From Alphaproteobacteria bacterium (lineage in GTDB: Bacteria; Pseudomonadota; Alphaproteobacteria; Caulobacterales; Aquidulcibacteraceae): a stretch of 64,000 nucleotides of DNA. The notes below the pieces were generated by a model. That model did not search any database, was not told the origin of the DNA, and was given only the letters and a program-made list of their open reading frames with translations. Positions 17,102 through 25,836 of this stretch are shown here, piece after piece. Both the position numbers and the translations under genes were made by a program. The stretch covers positions 248,001-312,000 of the forward strand of contig WGNI01000002.1 of NCBI GenBank assembly GCA_016124655.1, written 5' to 3'. How positions within the stretch are numbered: position 1 is the stretch's first letter; every line of letters begins with the position of its first letter.

Positions 17102-18624
17102 TGACGCCGCACACTGTTTCCGGCTCGCGCGGACTTCTACAAGCAGAGCCGCTTCTGTTCGAAATCGGCGACGTGCATCGCACGGGCGTCGATCTGCCGG
17201 CGCCGAAGGGCGTCGATCGTCTTGGCGGCTTGAAGCGCAAGGCTGCGCTCGACTTGCCAGGGCTCACGGAGCCGGAGGCCGTGCGCCATTATGTGCGGCT
17301 CAGCCAAAAGAATTACGCGATTGATCTGGGGCTCTTTCCGCTCGGCTCGTGCACGATGAAGCACAATCCGCGCCTCAATGAGCGGCTCGCGCGTCTCGAT
17401 GGCTTTGCCGATCTGCATCCTTTGCAGCCGCTGTCGACGGTGCAAGGCGCGTTGGAATTGATGGCCGAACTCGCCCACTGGTTGATGGAGCTGACGGGGC
17501 TCGATGCGGTCGCGCTCTCGCCGAAAGCCGGCGCGCATGGCGAATTGTGCGGCATGCTGGCGATTCGCGCAGCGCTGGAGGCGCGCGGCGAAGCGGAGAC
17601 GCGGCGGCGCGTGATCGTGCCGTCGAGCGCGCACGGCACCAATCCGGCGACGGCTGCGGCGTGCGGCTTCATCGTCGATGAGGTTGGCGCGACCGAAGAC
17701 GGTCATGTTGATCTGGAAGAGTTCAAGCAAAAGCTCGGCGATGATGTCGCCGCGGTGATGCTGACAAATCCCAATACCTGCGGGCTTTTTGAGCGCGACG
17801 TGAAAACCATCGCCGATCTTGTGCACGCGGCGGGCGGGTACTTCTATTGCGACGGCGCGAACTACAACGCCATCATGGGGCGTGTGCGTCCAGGCGACCT
17901 CGGCGTCGACGCCATGCACATCAATCTGCATAAAACGTTCTCCACGCCGCATGGAGGCGGCGGGCCGGGCGCGGGGCCGACGGTGCTGTCGCAGGCATTG
18001 GCGCCTTTTGCGCCGGTGCCGCATCTCGTGCGCCGCGACGACAAGAGTCTTGCCTTGATCGAACACGCCGACGACGCGTCCAGCGCGCCGTTCGGGCGGA
18101 TGTGCGCGTTTCACGGCCAGATGGGGATGTTCGTGCGTGCGCTCGCGCACATGATGAGCCATGGCGCGGATGGGCTAAAGCAGGCGGCGGAAGACGCCGT
18201 GCTGAATGCGAACTACGTGCTGGCGCGGTTGAAGGGCCATTACAACGCGCCGTTCGGCGATCAGCCGTGCATGCATGAAGCGCTGCTGGATGATTCCACG
18301 CTGCGCGCGAACGGCGTGGAGACGATCGATCTCGCCAAGGCGCTGTTGGACGAAGGTTATCACCCGTTCACGACGTATTTCCCGTTGGTCGTGCACGGCG
18401 CCATGCTCATCGAACCGACCGAGACGGAATCCAAGCGCGAGTTGGATCGCTTCGCGGACGTCATGATCGCGCTGGCGGAGCGTGCGGCAGCCGGCGATTC
18501 CGCGTTCTTCAAAGCGGCGCCGCAGCATGCGCCGACGCGGCGTCTGGATGAAGTGAAGGCCGCGCGTCAACCGAAATTGCGCTGGAAGCCGGAAGAGGCG
18601 AGCGCGCGGGCGGCTGCGGAGTAG
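17101..18624 (+). CDS. gcvPB: Glycine dehydrogenase (decarboxylating) subunit 2, P-protein beta
   Basis: 507 residues, the C-terminal half of the split P-protein. The PLP lysine is in His-Ile-Asn-Leu-His-Lys-Thr-Phe-Ser-Thr-Pro-His-Gly-Gly-Gly-Gly-Pro-Gly. Earlier Leu-Gly-Ser-Cys-Thr-Met-Lys-His-Asn-Pro matches the family. The ATG overlaps the gcvPA stop (TGATG), so the two are coupled. Last gene of the operon; a hairpin follows. Confidence 0.96.
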   Translation: MTPHTVSGSRGLLQAEPLLFEIGDVHRTGVDLPAPKGVDRLGGLKRKAALDLPGLTEPEAVRHYVRLSQKNYAIDLGLFPLGSCTMKHNPRLNERLARLDGFADLHPLQPLSTVQGALELMAELAHWLMELTGLDAVALSPKAGAHGELCGMLAIRAALEARGEAETRRRVIVPSSAHGTNPATAAACGFIVDEVGATEDGHVDLEEFKQKLGDDVAAVMLTNPNTCGLFERDVKTIADLVHAAGGYFYCDGANYNAIMGRVRPGDLGVDAMHINLHKTFSTPHGGGGPGAGPTVLSQALAPFAPVPHLVRRDDKSLALIEHADDASSAPFGRMCAFHGQMGMFVRALAHMMSHGADGLKQAAEDAVLNANYVLARLKGHYNAPFGDQPCMHEALLDDSTLRANGVETIDLAKALLDEGYHPFTTYFPLVVHGAMLIEPTETESKRELDRFADVMIALAERAAAGDSAFFKAAPQHAPTRRLDEVKAARQPKLRWKPEEASARAAAE

Positions 18625-18630
18625 GCGTAA

Positions 18631-18655
18631 GCTTCGCCTTAGGCGAAGCGCTTTT
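18631..18655 (+). terminator. Rho-independent-type terminator after gcvPB
   Basis: Perfect 8-bp stem GCTTCGCC (18631-18638) and GGCGAAGC (18642-18649) with a three-base loop, then GCTTTT. It ends the gcv operon and contains the stop codon of the convergent atpF gene in its loop, so it may also work in the other direction, with a weaker T-run. Confidence 0.65.
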
Positions 18656-19136
18656 CGAGGTCTTTCACGCCGTCGGCGATGAGACGGCTTTGCGCGGCGG
18701 CGTCGATGCGCTCGCGCAGCATGCGCTCGGCTGCTTCGGTCGCTGCATCGATGGCGGCGGCGCGCACGTCACGCTCGGCCTGGGCTTCAGCGAGCGCAAT
18801 GCGGTCCTTGGCCTGCTGCTCACGGCGCGCCATCTGATCTTCGATCTGCTTGCGCGTTTCCTGGGCGACGACCTGCGCCTGTTCCTTGGCGCTGGCGACG
18901 AGCGCTTCGGCTTCGGCGAGCGCAGCGGCCTTCTTTGCTTCATATTCGTGCAGAAGGGCTGCGGCTTCCTCGCGCAGGCGGCGCGCTTCCGTCAGCTCCA
19001 GCGCGATTTCCTGGGAGCGCTTGTCGAGCGCGCCGGTCAGCATGCCCGGTACGTTCAAACGCCACAGGAGCAACCCGAATCCGATCAGCGCGAGAAGCGC
19101 GACCGAAGTTGCGTCACCCAGATGCCCGAAGTCCAT
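18639..19136 (-). CDS. atpF: ATP synthase Fo subunit b
   Basis: 165 residues: one N-terminal membrane helix (about residues 10-30) and then a long charged coiled coil rich in Ala/Glu/Arg, the peripheral stalk. It is the last gene of atpI-atpB-atpE-atpF'-atpF; it starts two bases after the b' gene ends. It links Fo to F1 in the inner membrane. Its stop lies inside the gcvPB terminator. Confidence 0.9.
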   Translation of the reverse strand: MDFGHLGDATSVALLALIGFGLLLWRLNVPGMLTGALDKRSQEIALELTEARRLREEAAALLHEYEAKKAAALAEAEALVASAKEQAQVVAQETRKQIEDQMARREQQAKDRIALAEAQAERDVRAAAIDAATEAAERMLRERIDAAAQSRLIADGVKDLEKRFA

Positions 19137-19138
19137 CC

Positions 19139-19633
19139 TTATGCTCCGGCGAGTTTGGCGGCGATGGCGCGGGCGAGGTCGTCGGCGACGCCGCTTACGT
19201 CTGCCAATGCCTTGGCGCGCGCATCGGCGATGCGTTTTTCAGCATCGGCGATTTGCGCGTTGACGCGGGCTTCGGCGTCGACCTGGGTTTGCGCGAGGCT
19301 TTTCTGCACGTCGGCGCGCATGTCGTCGACGAGCTTTCGGGCGTTGGCGCGGGCTTCTGCGGTCGCCTTCTCCATCGCCGCGCGCGCGGCGTCCGCCTGC
19401 GCATTCGCGGCGTCGGCGGCTTCGAGATCGGCGTGCAACGTCGCCCGGCGCCGCGCGAGCACCTGGCCGATGCGCGGCAGCACGTGACGCGACATCAGAT
19501 AGTAGAGCGCGATGAAGGAAATCGCGAACCAGATGAGCTGGTGCGAAAACAGCGAGGCGTCGAAGGGCGGGAAGGATCCCGCGCCTTCGGCGCCATGGCC
19601 TGCGCCTTCAGCCGCATGGGCGTCGACCGCCAT
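19139..19633 (-). CDS. atpF': ATP synthase Fo subunit b'
   Basis: 164 residues. A His/Gly/Ala-rich N-terminus is followed by Gln-Leu-Ile-Trp-Phe-Ala-Ile-Ser-Phe-Ile-Ala-Leu-Tyr-Tyr-Leu-Met, one membrane helix (~residues 30-52), then a coiled coil. Alphaproteobacteria and phototrophs carry two different b-type subunits, and this one is the b' form (also called AtpG/AtpX). It lies between atpE and atpF. Confidence 0.9.
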   Translation of the reverse strand: MAVDAHAAEGAGHGAEGAGSFPPFDASLFSHQLIWFAISFIALYYLMSRHVLPRIGQVLARRRATLHADLEAADAANAQADAARAAMEKATAEARANARKLVDDMRADVQKSLAQTQVDAEARVNAQIADAEKRIADARAKALADVSGVADDLARAIAAKLAGA

Positions 19634-19644
19634 GGCCTTGCGCC

Positions 19645-19872
19645 TTAGACGACGAAGAGCAGCAGCAGTGCGATCAGCAGCGAGAAGATGCCGAGCGCTT
19701 CGGTCACCGCGAAGCCGAAGATCAGGTTGCCGAACTGGCCTTGCGCGGCGCTGGGATTGCGCATGGCGCCTTCCAGGAAGCTGCCGAAAATGTTGCCCAC
19801 GCCCACGGCGGCGCCGAGCATGCCCAAGCAGGCCAGGCCTGCGCCGATGAACTTTGCGGCTTCCGCGTCCAT
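19645..19872 (-). CDS. atpE: ATP synthase Fo subunit c
   Basis: 75 residues forming a two-helix hairpin. The first helix is Gly/Ala-rich (Gly-Ala-Ala-Val-Gly-Val-Gly-Asn), the polar loop has Arg-Asn-Pro, and the second helix contains the proton-binding Glu in Phe-Ala-Val-Thr-Glu-Ala-Leu-Gly. The start at 19872 is preferred over a longer frame because AAGGAG precedes it and the length matches the family. It forms the rotor ring. Confidence 0.96.
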   Translation of the reverse strand: MDAEAAKFIGAGLACLGMLGAAVGVGNIFGSFLEGAMRNPSAAQGQFGNLIFGFAVTEALGIFSLLIALLLLFVV

Positions 19873-19903
19873 GTTAGTGCTCCTTGATTGGACTTCGTGA
19901 AAA

Positions 19904-20656
19904 TCAGTGCCCGGGGTGGAGGGCGTCATTGAGGTAGATGCATGTAAGAATGGCGAAGACGTAGGCCTGCAGCCCCGCGACCAGGAATTCGAGGCCGTAG
20001 AGCGCCACCGTCATGGCGAAGGGCAGGATCGAGCCGACCACACCCAGCGGTCCGACGCTTCCCATCGCGGGAACGAAGCCGGCGAACACTTTCAGCAAAA
20101 CGTGGCCGGCGAAAATGTTGGCCCAGAGACGAACCGAGTGCGACAGCGGGCGCGAGAAGAACGAGATGATCTCGATCAGCACGACGAACCAGAGAATGTA
20201 GACCGGCACCCCCGACGGCGCGAACAGCTTGAAGAAGCCCAATCCGTTCTTGGCGATGCCGACGATGATCACGGTCGCGAACACGATCAGCGCCAAGGTG
20301 GCGGTCACCACGATCTGGCTGGTCGCGGTGAAGAAGTAGGGGAACATGCCAATCATGTTCGCCATGAAAATGAAGGCGAAGAGCGTGAACACGAACGGGA
20401 AGAAGCGCTTTACGCCTTCCTCGCCGGCGGAATCGCGCACCATGTTCTCGATGAAGCTGTAGGCGGTTTCGGCGGCGAGCTGACCGCGGCCCGGCACCAA
20501 GGACGCCGGCTTGATCGCCTGCCACATCAGATAGCTGACGCCGGCGACGGCGCCGACCATGGCGAGGCTGGCGTAGGAGAAGGACGCATCCAGACCGCCG
20601 ATATCGAACGTCGCAATACGTTCGATATGGAACTGGTGCATCGGGTCGTTCGACAA
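19904..20656 (-). CDS. atpB: ATP synthase Fo subunit a
   Basis: 250 residues with five to six membrane helices. The helix holding the essential arginine reads Ser-Leu-Ser... [12 protein letters not shown], the AtpB signature, and Phe-Thr-Phe... Ala-Asn-Met-Ile-Gly-Met-Phe-Pro matches the family. It forms the proton half-channels against the c-ring. It starts five bases after atpI ends. Confidence 0.95.
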   Translation of the reverse strand: MSNDPMHQFHIERIATFDIGGLDASFSYASLAMVGAVAGVSYLMWQAIKPASLVPGRGQLAAETAYSFIENMVRDSAGEEGVKRFFPFVFTLFAFIFMANMIGMFPYFFTATSQIVVTATLALIVFATVIIVGIAKNGLGFFKLFAPSGVPVYILWFVVLIEIISFFSRPLSHSVRLWANIFAGHVLLKVFAGFVPAMGSVGPLGVVGSILPFAMTVALYGLEFLVAGLQAYVFAILTCIYLNDALHPGH

Positions 20657-20661
20657 CGCCT

Positions 20662-21006
20662 TTACTCCTCGTCGTCCGCGATGCGCGGCGCATTCGGATC
20701 AACCGGGTGGCTCTTGGCGTAGGTTTGCGCGACCCTGACGACGTTTACGACGCCGGCCGCAAAACCCAAGACAAGGCCGAAGATCAGCCCCCACGGCTTG
20801 GTGGGAAGGAATTGGTCCGCCCCAAAGCCCATCGCCGCGCCGACCAAAACCGCCGCGCCGAACTCTCCCCCGAAGCGCAACGCCAGAGAGGCGGCGGAGT
20901 CTTTGGCGGGAGCGGAACGGCTCGATTGCTCGGCGCGCGCAGCATCGACTCGGCGACGCAAGCTGTCCAAGCGATCGTCGTCCGGCAGCGGGTCGTTTTC
21001 GGCCAT
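20662..21006 (-). CDS. atpI: ATP synthase protein I
   Basis: 114 residues: a charged N-terminal half, then two membrane helices with the Gly-Ala-Ala-Met-Gly-Phe-Gly-Ala-Asp-Gln-Phe-Leu motif and Pro-Trp-Gly-Leu-Ile-Phe-Gly-Leu-Val-Leu-Gly-Phe-Ala-Ala-Gly segment of the AtpI/AtpR family. It heads the Fo operon and is thought to assist c-ring assembly. Confidence 0.85.
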   Translation of the reverse strand: MAENDPLPDDDRLDSLRRRVDAARAEQSSRSAPAKDSAASLALRFGGEFGAAVLVGAAMGFGADQFLPTKPWGLIFGLVLGFAAGVVNVVRVAQTYAKSHPVDPNAPRIADDEE

Positions 21007-21101
21007 GCAACGGTCGCGCGCGCGGCGGAGCTGGTTCCCCGTCGCGCGCGGCGCGGACCGTAGAGGGGCCCCAAATTTCCGTCAAGCGCGCGGGACGGGA
21101 C

Positions 21102-21127
21102 AAAAGCGTTTTGAATTCAACGCTTTT
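21102..21127. repeat. Perfect inverted repeat between divergent genes
   Basis: AAAAGCGTT (21102-21110) and AACGCTTTT (21119-21127) are exact inverse complements around an 8-base centre that includes GAATTC. It lies about 95 bases upstream of atpI and 147 bases upstream of the secreted protein gene. The rest of the 267-base gap (21007-21273) shows no gene. It could be an operator or a terminator-like hairpin. Confidence 0.6.
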
Positions 21128-21273
21128 TGCATTGCGGCAAGCCGTCGCGGCAGCTCTGGCGGCGATGTTTGGGCCGTGCGATGCAAATCCACGATCACGG
21201 TTGAGTCTTGTTCGACCAAACCTCCGCTGTCTTAGTTCGTTTCCTTCTGCGCCGCGTCGTCAGGAGTTCGACC

Positions 21274-22659
21274 ATGCGACAGTTCAGATTGTGGCGCCTT
21301 GCTGTGGCGCTCGCCGCCGCGATATGGGTTTTTCCTGCCGCCGCACAGACCCCGCCCGTGGATCCGCAGGCGCGCCGCCCGCCCATTTCGGGCGACCTAG
21401 ACCGCCTGCGACGCGGTCTGAACGATCATTACGTCGTTACAACGTCGGCGGGCGCGGCGGACCTGACCGGCAGCTTCGCTCCGCTCGAGTCTCAGAACGC
21501 CTTATCGGTTGACGCTCGGTTGGGCGCCGATCGCGCGGTCGGCTTCGCTTCGGCTGCGGCGAATGACGGGCGGCTTTATCTCGTTACCTATGCGCGAGGC
21601 GCGGACGGCGTGGAGCGGCCGCAGCGCGTCTATCTCGGCCGCTATGTGACTGCGAGCCAAGCGTGGCGCGGGGTCTATATCGCCTTGACCGCTGAGGCCG
21701 GCGCCACGCCGGACCGGTTAGCTTACTCCTTCACGATGGCGCGGCGCGTTCAGCGGATCGCGTTCGGCCGCAGGCCGCAACCGCTACCGTTAGCGCCCAA
21801 TCCGGCGCCGCCTAGTCAGCCGCCGCCAAGTCCAGGCGCATTCGGCGTCCAATGGGCGCAAGTCGGCGCTGAGGCCGGCACCTGGGCTCTGTCCGGCGAT
21901 GCAAGCGGCGCACTGACCGGCGCGATCTTCGCTCGGGAACTGGTTTCAGGCGTCTACGCCTCAAGCGTAGCCGCCTTCGCATTTCTGCGTCAGCGGCCGG
22001 GCGCGCCTGCGCAATTCTTTTTCGGCTATCGCGGCGATCTCTCGACGTTTCAGTACACCGTACTCGATGCGTCGCCGGGCGCCGCCTTTCAGGCAGCGTT
22101 TCAGGTCGGCGATCCGCCAAGCCGGGCGGTGCGCCTCCAAAGCGTTCGCCATCAATCCTGTCTTGCCGTGGATGCGGTGGGCGGCGGCTTCGCGCCACAG
22201 CACATCGACTGCAATACGCTGACTGCTGATTTCGGCTGGCGTTTCTTGCAGACCACGATCCCGGACCGGGCGCAGCCCGGCCGCACGCTTTGGATGCTGA
22301 TGCATTCCACCCTCGCACAGTGCATGGATCTGCGGCCGCAGATATCGACTGCGGCGACGACCATGGCGGAGTGTGATCCGCTTTCCTACGGCCAGCTTCT
22401 GGCGGTGCGGCCGTTCAGCGTTGTCCAAGTCGGCTTGGGCCAACAGGTGATGGTGGAGCCGCCGGTTGCCGACGAAGCCGGTCTCGGCGTCGTAACGCAA
22501 ACTCTTCTCGTCGGAGAGCGCACCGATGGTTCTGGGAGTACGCCTGGCTGCGTTGGTGTTGGCGGCCGCAATGACCCCACGGTCTATCGCACAGGTTGCG
22601 TCGCCTACGACCGGACTTCGAACGCTCCGGAGGATTATTCCTGGTGGCGGGTTTTCTGA
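21274..22659 (+). CDS. Secreted protein with possible beta-trefoil repeats
   Basis: 461 residues. Signal peptide residues 1-24 (ending Ala-Ala-Ala-Gln). A Pro/Arg-rich spacer at about residues 165-190 separates two parts. In the C-terminal half, Ser-Cys-Leu-Ala-Val-Asp-Ala...His-Ile-Asp-Cys...Trp and Gln-Cys-Met-Asp-Leu...Met-Ala-Glu-Cys resemble ricin-type beta-trefoil repeats, a carbohydrate-binding fold; this is inference. ATG 21274 has CAGGAG upstream; the frame extends back to 21208 without a ribosome site. It sits near the glycan locus but is not clearly in it. No family recognised with certainty. Confidence 0.6.
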   Translation: MRQFRLWRLAVALAAAIWVFPAAAQTPPVDPQARRPPISGDLDRLRRGLNDHYVVTTSAGAADLTGSFAPLESQNALSVDARLGADRAVGFASAAANDGRLYLVTYARGADGVERPQRVYLGRYVTASQAWRGVYIALTAEAGATPDRLAYSFTMARRVQRIAFGRRPQPLPLAPNPAPPSQPPPSPGAFGVQWAQVGAEAGTWALSGDASGALTGAIFARELVSGVYASSVAAFAFLRQRPGAPAQFFFGYRGDLSTFQYTVLDASPGAAFQAAFQVGDPPSRAVRLQSVRHQSCLAVDAVGGGFAPQHIDCNTLTADFGWRFLQTTIPDRAQPGRTLWMLMHSTLAQCMDLRPQISTAATTMAECDPLSYGQLLAVRPFSVVQVGLGQQVMVEPPVADEAGLGVVTQTLLVGERTDGSGSTPGCVGVGGRNDPTVYRTGCVAYDRTSNAPEDYSWWRVF

Positions 22660-22729
22660 CGCCCACTGACCGGGAACACCGCCCAAGGCCGTCTCGGCTC
22701 GCTCGGCGCGTTCGTCGACCGACTGCGCG

Positions 22730-23776
22730 TCAGGGCATGCGTCCGAGCGCGGGCAGATCGACGGTCTTGCCGGTGGCGGTGCTTTCGCGAACGGCGGCAG
22801 CGAGTTCGATCGACCGGAGCCCGGCATAGCCGTCCGCCAGCGTCACCTTGGCGTCGCCGCCGACCATGGCCAGGAAGTCGACGAGCTCCTCATCGAATGT
22901 CGCCTGCGCGGTGCTCGTCCAGGAACGCAGCTTTTCGCGCACCATGATCTCGGGATAGCGCTTCACCGTGCGCCGCGCGGGACCGGTTGGGCTGTCCTTT
23001 TCGATCAGGAGATTGAACATCGGCGCGTAGGCGCCGCGCACCATGCCGCGATCGCCGTAGACTTCGATCGCGGTGCCGTAGCCTTTCCACTCTGTCCAGG
23101 TCGCCTGGTAGAGCGCGGCCTTGCCTTCCGGATTAACGTAGATCGCCATGGCGTTGTCTTCCGAGCCTGGGAGCTTGAAGACGTTCTCGCTCATCACGCC
23201 GGAGACCCGCGTGACTTCGCCGAGAAAGTAGCGCGCGAGATCGGAGGTGTGGATGCCGACATCCATCATCGCGCCGCCGCCGGATTCCGGCATCTTGTAT
23301 TGCCAATCCGCGCCGAAATTGTGCAGGCCGTCATGGCCGCCTAAAATGCGCACGTGGTCGAGCGTTCCGATGCGGCCCGCGTCGACTGCTTTGCGTACGA
23401 ATTTCATGCAGGGATAGAAGCGGAAGTTGAAGCCGACCGCGAGCTTGCGCTGATGTTGCAAGGCGGCGTCGACAATGCGGCGGGCGCCGTCGACGCTGTT
23501 GGACAGCGGCTTCTCGCACAGCACGTGCAGGCCGCGCGCGAAGGCTGTCACAGCCGCCTCTTCATGCAAATGCGGCGGCGTGGAGATGATGACGGCGTCC
23601 ATCGGGGCGTCGAAAAAAGCGGCGAGGCTGTCGGGCGTCGCTGCGCCGCCCGCGAGGCGTGCGGCGGCGTCGCGATTGACGTCGAACACAGCGGCTAGTT
23701 CCGTGTTCGGATTCGCCTTCACGGCGGCGATGCGCATTGCGCCGATCTTGCCTGCGCCGATGACGCCAATTCGCAT
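22730..23776 (-). CDS. Gfo/Idh/MocA-family oxidoreductase
   Basis: 348 residues. The N-terminal Rossmann motif is Ile-Gly-Val-Ile-Gly-Ala-Gly-Lys-Ile-Gly; Cys-Glu-Lys-Pro-Leu-Ser-Asn-Ser is the conserved EKP motif, and the C-terminal sheet domain follows. Members act on sugars or sugar acids with NAD(P). At the edge of the glycan locus it may make an unusual nucleotide sugar. It is divergent from the GT2 at 23941; a sigma54-like element lies about 40 bases before the start. Confidence 0.88.
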   Translation of the reverse strand: MRIGVIGAGKIGAMRIAAVKANPNTELAAVFDVNRDAAARLAGGAATPDSLAAFFDAPMDAVIISTPPHLHEEAAVTAFARGLHVLCEKPLSNSVDGARRIVDAALQHQRKLAVGFNFRFYPCMKFVRKAVDAGRIGTLDHVRILGGHDGLHNFGADWQYKMPESGGGAMMDVGIHTSDLARYFLGEVTRVSGVMSENVFKLPGSEDNAMAIYVNPEGKAALYQATWTEWKGYGTAIEVYGDRGMVRGAYAPMFNLLIEKDSPTGPARRTVKRYPEIMVREKLRSWTSTAQATFDEELVDFLAMVGGDAKVTLADGYAGLRSIELAAAVRESTATGKTVDLPALGRMP

Positions 23777-23815
23777 ATCAGTCCCCGTGGGTGTGCGCCC
23801 GAAGAGCGCATAGCG

Positions 23816-23831
23816 TGCAAGGCGCGCGCCG
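23816..23831 (-). promoter_or_regulatory. Candidate sigma54 (-24/-12) promoter for the MocA-type gene
   Basis: Minus strand reads CGGCGCG-CGCC-TTGCA: GG and GC are separated by 10 bases, with TTGC at -12. The end is about 40 bases before the MocA-type start at 23776. Consensus differs by two bases in the -24 block. Confidence 0.5.
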
Positions 23832-23886
23832 TTATCGGGCTCTTAGGCGCCTCGCGCGGGCGACGCAATCGCAAAGGGTAGGCAAG

Positions 23887-23902
23887 CGGCGCGTTCCTTG
23901 CT
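23887..23902 (+). promoter_or_regulatory. Candidate sigma54 (-24/-12) promoter for the GT2 gene
   Basis: CGGCGCG-TTCC-TTGCT: GG (23888-23889), ten bases, GC (23900-23901). It lies 38 bases before ATG 23941. With five more bases upstream it is nearly identical (20 of 21) to the element at 25832-25852. Confidence 0.55.
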
Positions 23903-23940
23903 AGCTGGCGGGGTCAGCGAGCGCACGCTTGGGGGGCCGG

Positions 23941-24834
23941 ATGGGCGGTTTCGACCTGTCGGTGATTGTGCCATTTGTGAACAGTTTCGCGGACGTGCGC
24001 GGCTGCCTGGAGGCGCTTGCGCGTCAAGGCGATGCGCGCATTGAAGCTATCGTGATCGAGCGTCATGGCGCCGAGGCGCGCCGTCAGGTCACGGATGCGT
24101 TTCCAGATGCGGTGGTGATTTCGGTCCCTTCCGACGCCACGATCCCGCACATGCGCGCGCTGGGGTTTGACCGCGCCAGCGCGCCGGCGATTGCGGTGAT
24201 TGAAGATCATGTGCTCGTGCCTGAAGGCTGGGCAAAACGTTTGCTGCAAGCACTGAATGATGGCGCTGACGTCGCCGGCGGGCCGGTGGAGAACGCCGCA
24301 GTAGAGGCGCAAGTCGATTGGGCGGCGTTCTTGTGCGAGTACAGCGCCATTCTGCCGCCGCTGCCCGGCGGGGAGAGCGCCTGGCTGCCGGGCAATAATG
24401 TCGTCTATCGCGCGGATGTCTTACGTCGCTATCGCGATGTGATCGCGGAAGAGAAGTGGGAGAACCGTCTGCACGACGCGATGCGTGGGGACGGCGTGAA
24501 GCTCATGATGCTGCCTGATCTCGTGGTCGGGCATAAGATGCACTACACGTTCAATCTCTACATGTCGCAGCGCTATCTGTATTCGCGCTCCTATGCTGGC
24601 GCGCGGGTGCGGGGAAAGTCTTTGCCGGTGCGGATGGCGTACGGGCTCGTTGCGTTCGCCTTGCCGGCGATCATGTTCGTACGCACCGTTCGCACCATTC
24701 TGCGCAAGGGCCGGCATGTTGAGAAGCTGTGGCCCTCGCTGCCGATGCTGGCGGCGTTTTCGTGCTCTTGGGGCGCGGGCGAAGTGGTCGGCTATTGGTT
24801 CGGCCCAGGCGATGCGTTGAGCAAAGTGCGCTAA
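23941..24834 (+). CDS. Family 2 glycosyltransferase
   Basis: 297 residues. Leu-Ser-Val-Ile-Val-Pro-Phe-Val-Asn-Ser starts the GT-A fold; Ile-Glu-Asp-His-Val-Leu-Val-Pro-Glu-Gly-Trp is the metal-site region, and Leu-Pro-Gly-Asn-Asn-Val-Val-Tyr is typical of family 2. Two hydrophobic helices near the C-terminus (residues ~234-255 and 268-287) suggest membrane anchoring. Start ATG 23941 chosen over a TTG at 23929. Its stop overlaps the stop of the convergent GT2 gene by four bases. Donor and acceptor unknown. Confidence 0.82.
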   Translation: MGGFDLSVIVPFVNSFADVRGCLEALARQGDARIEAIVIERHGAEARRQVTDAFPDAVVISVPSDATIPHMRALGFDRASAPAIAVIEDHVLVPEGWAKRLLQALNDGADVAGGPVENAAVEAQVDWAAFLCEYSAILPPLPGGESAWLPGNNVVYRADVLRRYRDVIAEEKWENRLHDAMRGDGVKLMMLPDLVVGHKMHYTFNLYMSQRYLYSRSYAGARVRGKSLPVRMAYGLVAFALPAIMFVRTVRTILRKGRHVEKLWPSLPMLAAFSCSWGAGEVVGYWFGPGDALSKVR

Positions 24835-25754
24835 GCCTTCGCGTCGAGATAGCCGCGCAGCTCGCCCAAGGCCCAGAACGCTAGCAAAAACACAATGAGC
24901 GGCGTCGCTGCGACATAGGCGCCGACGTGGCGGCCGATACGGACCTGGTTGCGCAAGTGCCGCGCATACAAGACGACGGGCAGAAGCGGCGTCATCGCCA
25001 TCCATGTGAGCTTGCGGCTGAGCGGCGCTGCGCGCGCGCGCTGTTCGCCGTAGACGCGGCCCCAATTGAAGCGCTCCGACGCCAGCGCCGCCAGACCCGG
25101 CGGGTTGCGCAATTGCGCGGTGACGGGCGCTGGATCAAGGCGCAGGCTGTAGCCCTTGTCGCGCAGCGCCCAATTGACGGCGGATTCCTGATATTTCTCG
25201 CGCCAGAGCGGCTCAACCGCCATTAACGCTTCGCGCTTGTAGCAAATATTGGTGTCGGTGACGTACTCCGGATGCAGGCTTGCGAACGGGGCCTGGTAGC
25301 GGCTGAAATCGACGAAGAAGATGGCCCAGCGCGTCACTCCTTCTCCATCGTGCTCCACCGCGCCGCCGATGGCTGCGTCGGTGTAGCAGGTGTGCAGATC
25401 CGCCATGGCGCGGGCCCAATCGGGCCGGGGTGCGCCGCGGTCCTCGATCATGGCGATGAGCGGCGCCTTCGCGGCGTGCAGGCCGGCGGTACGCCTGCGA
25501 TCGTAAAGATCGTGTTTCTCGAACTCGTTGCGGGGGGCGGCGTCTACAACCTTGCCCATGGCGAGGAATGTGAAATTGGGATGGCGCTCGATGCAGGCGC
25601 GGATGTCGGGGGCCGCATCATCGTACGGGATGATGACCTCCATCGCCGGCGCGTCGCGCTGGGCCGCAAGCGCGTCCAAACACCGCAGCAGCGCATCGCC
25701 GCCGTCCACCAGCGTGACGATGACCGACAGCGCAGGCGTCGCAGCGTTTGTCAT
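24831..25754 (-). CDS. Family 2-like glycosyltransferase
   Basis: 307 residues, similar in layout to the convergent GT2 (N-terminal Leu-Ser-Val-Ile-Val-Thr-Leu-Val-Asp-Gly-Gly, then Met-Ile-Glu-Asp-Arg-Gly-Ala-Pro-Arg-Pro-Asp-Trp, Thr-Asp-Thr-Asn-Ile-Cys-Tyr, and two C-terminal hydrophobic segments). The two are probably related by duplication. It is divergent from the flippase and has its own sigma54-like element. Donor unknown. Confidence 0.75.
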   Translation of the reverse strand: MTNAATPALSVIVTLVDGGDALLRCLDALAAQRDAPAMEVIIPYDDAAPDIRACIERHPNFTFLAMGKVVDAAPRNEFEKHDLYDRRRTAGLHAAKAPLIAMIEDRGAPRPDWARAMADLHTCYTDAAIGGAVEHDGEGVTRWAIFFVDFSRYQAPFASLHPEYVTDTNICYKREALMAVEPLWREKYQESAVNWALRDKGYSLRLDPAPVTAQLRNPPGLAALASERFNWGRVYGEQRARAAPLSRKLTWMAMTPLLPVVLYARHLRNQVRIGRHVGAYVAATPLIVFLLAFWALGELRGYLDAKA

Positions 25755-25780
25755 GACGAGGTTCCTATTCCCGCGCCTTC

Positions 25781-25797
25781 AAGCAAAGCATGCGCCG
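25781..25797 (-). promoter_or_regulatory. Candidate sigma54 (-24/-12) promoter for the minus-strand GT2
   Basis: Minus strand reads CGGCGCA-TGCT-TTGCTT: GG, ten bases, GC, with TTGCT at -12. It ends about 28 bases before the GT2 start at 25754. Confidence 0.45.
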
Positions 25798-25836
25798 CGC
25801 AGCATCGCGGTAACCATCCCGGAGGCGGCGCGCAAG

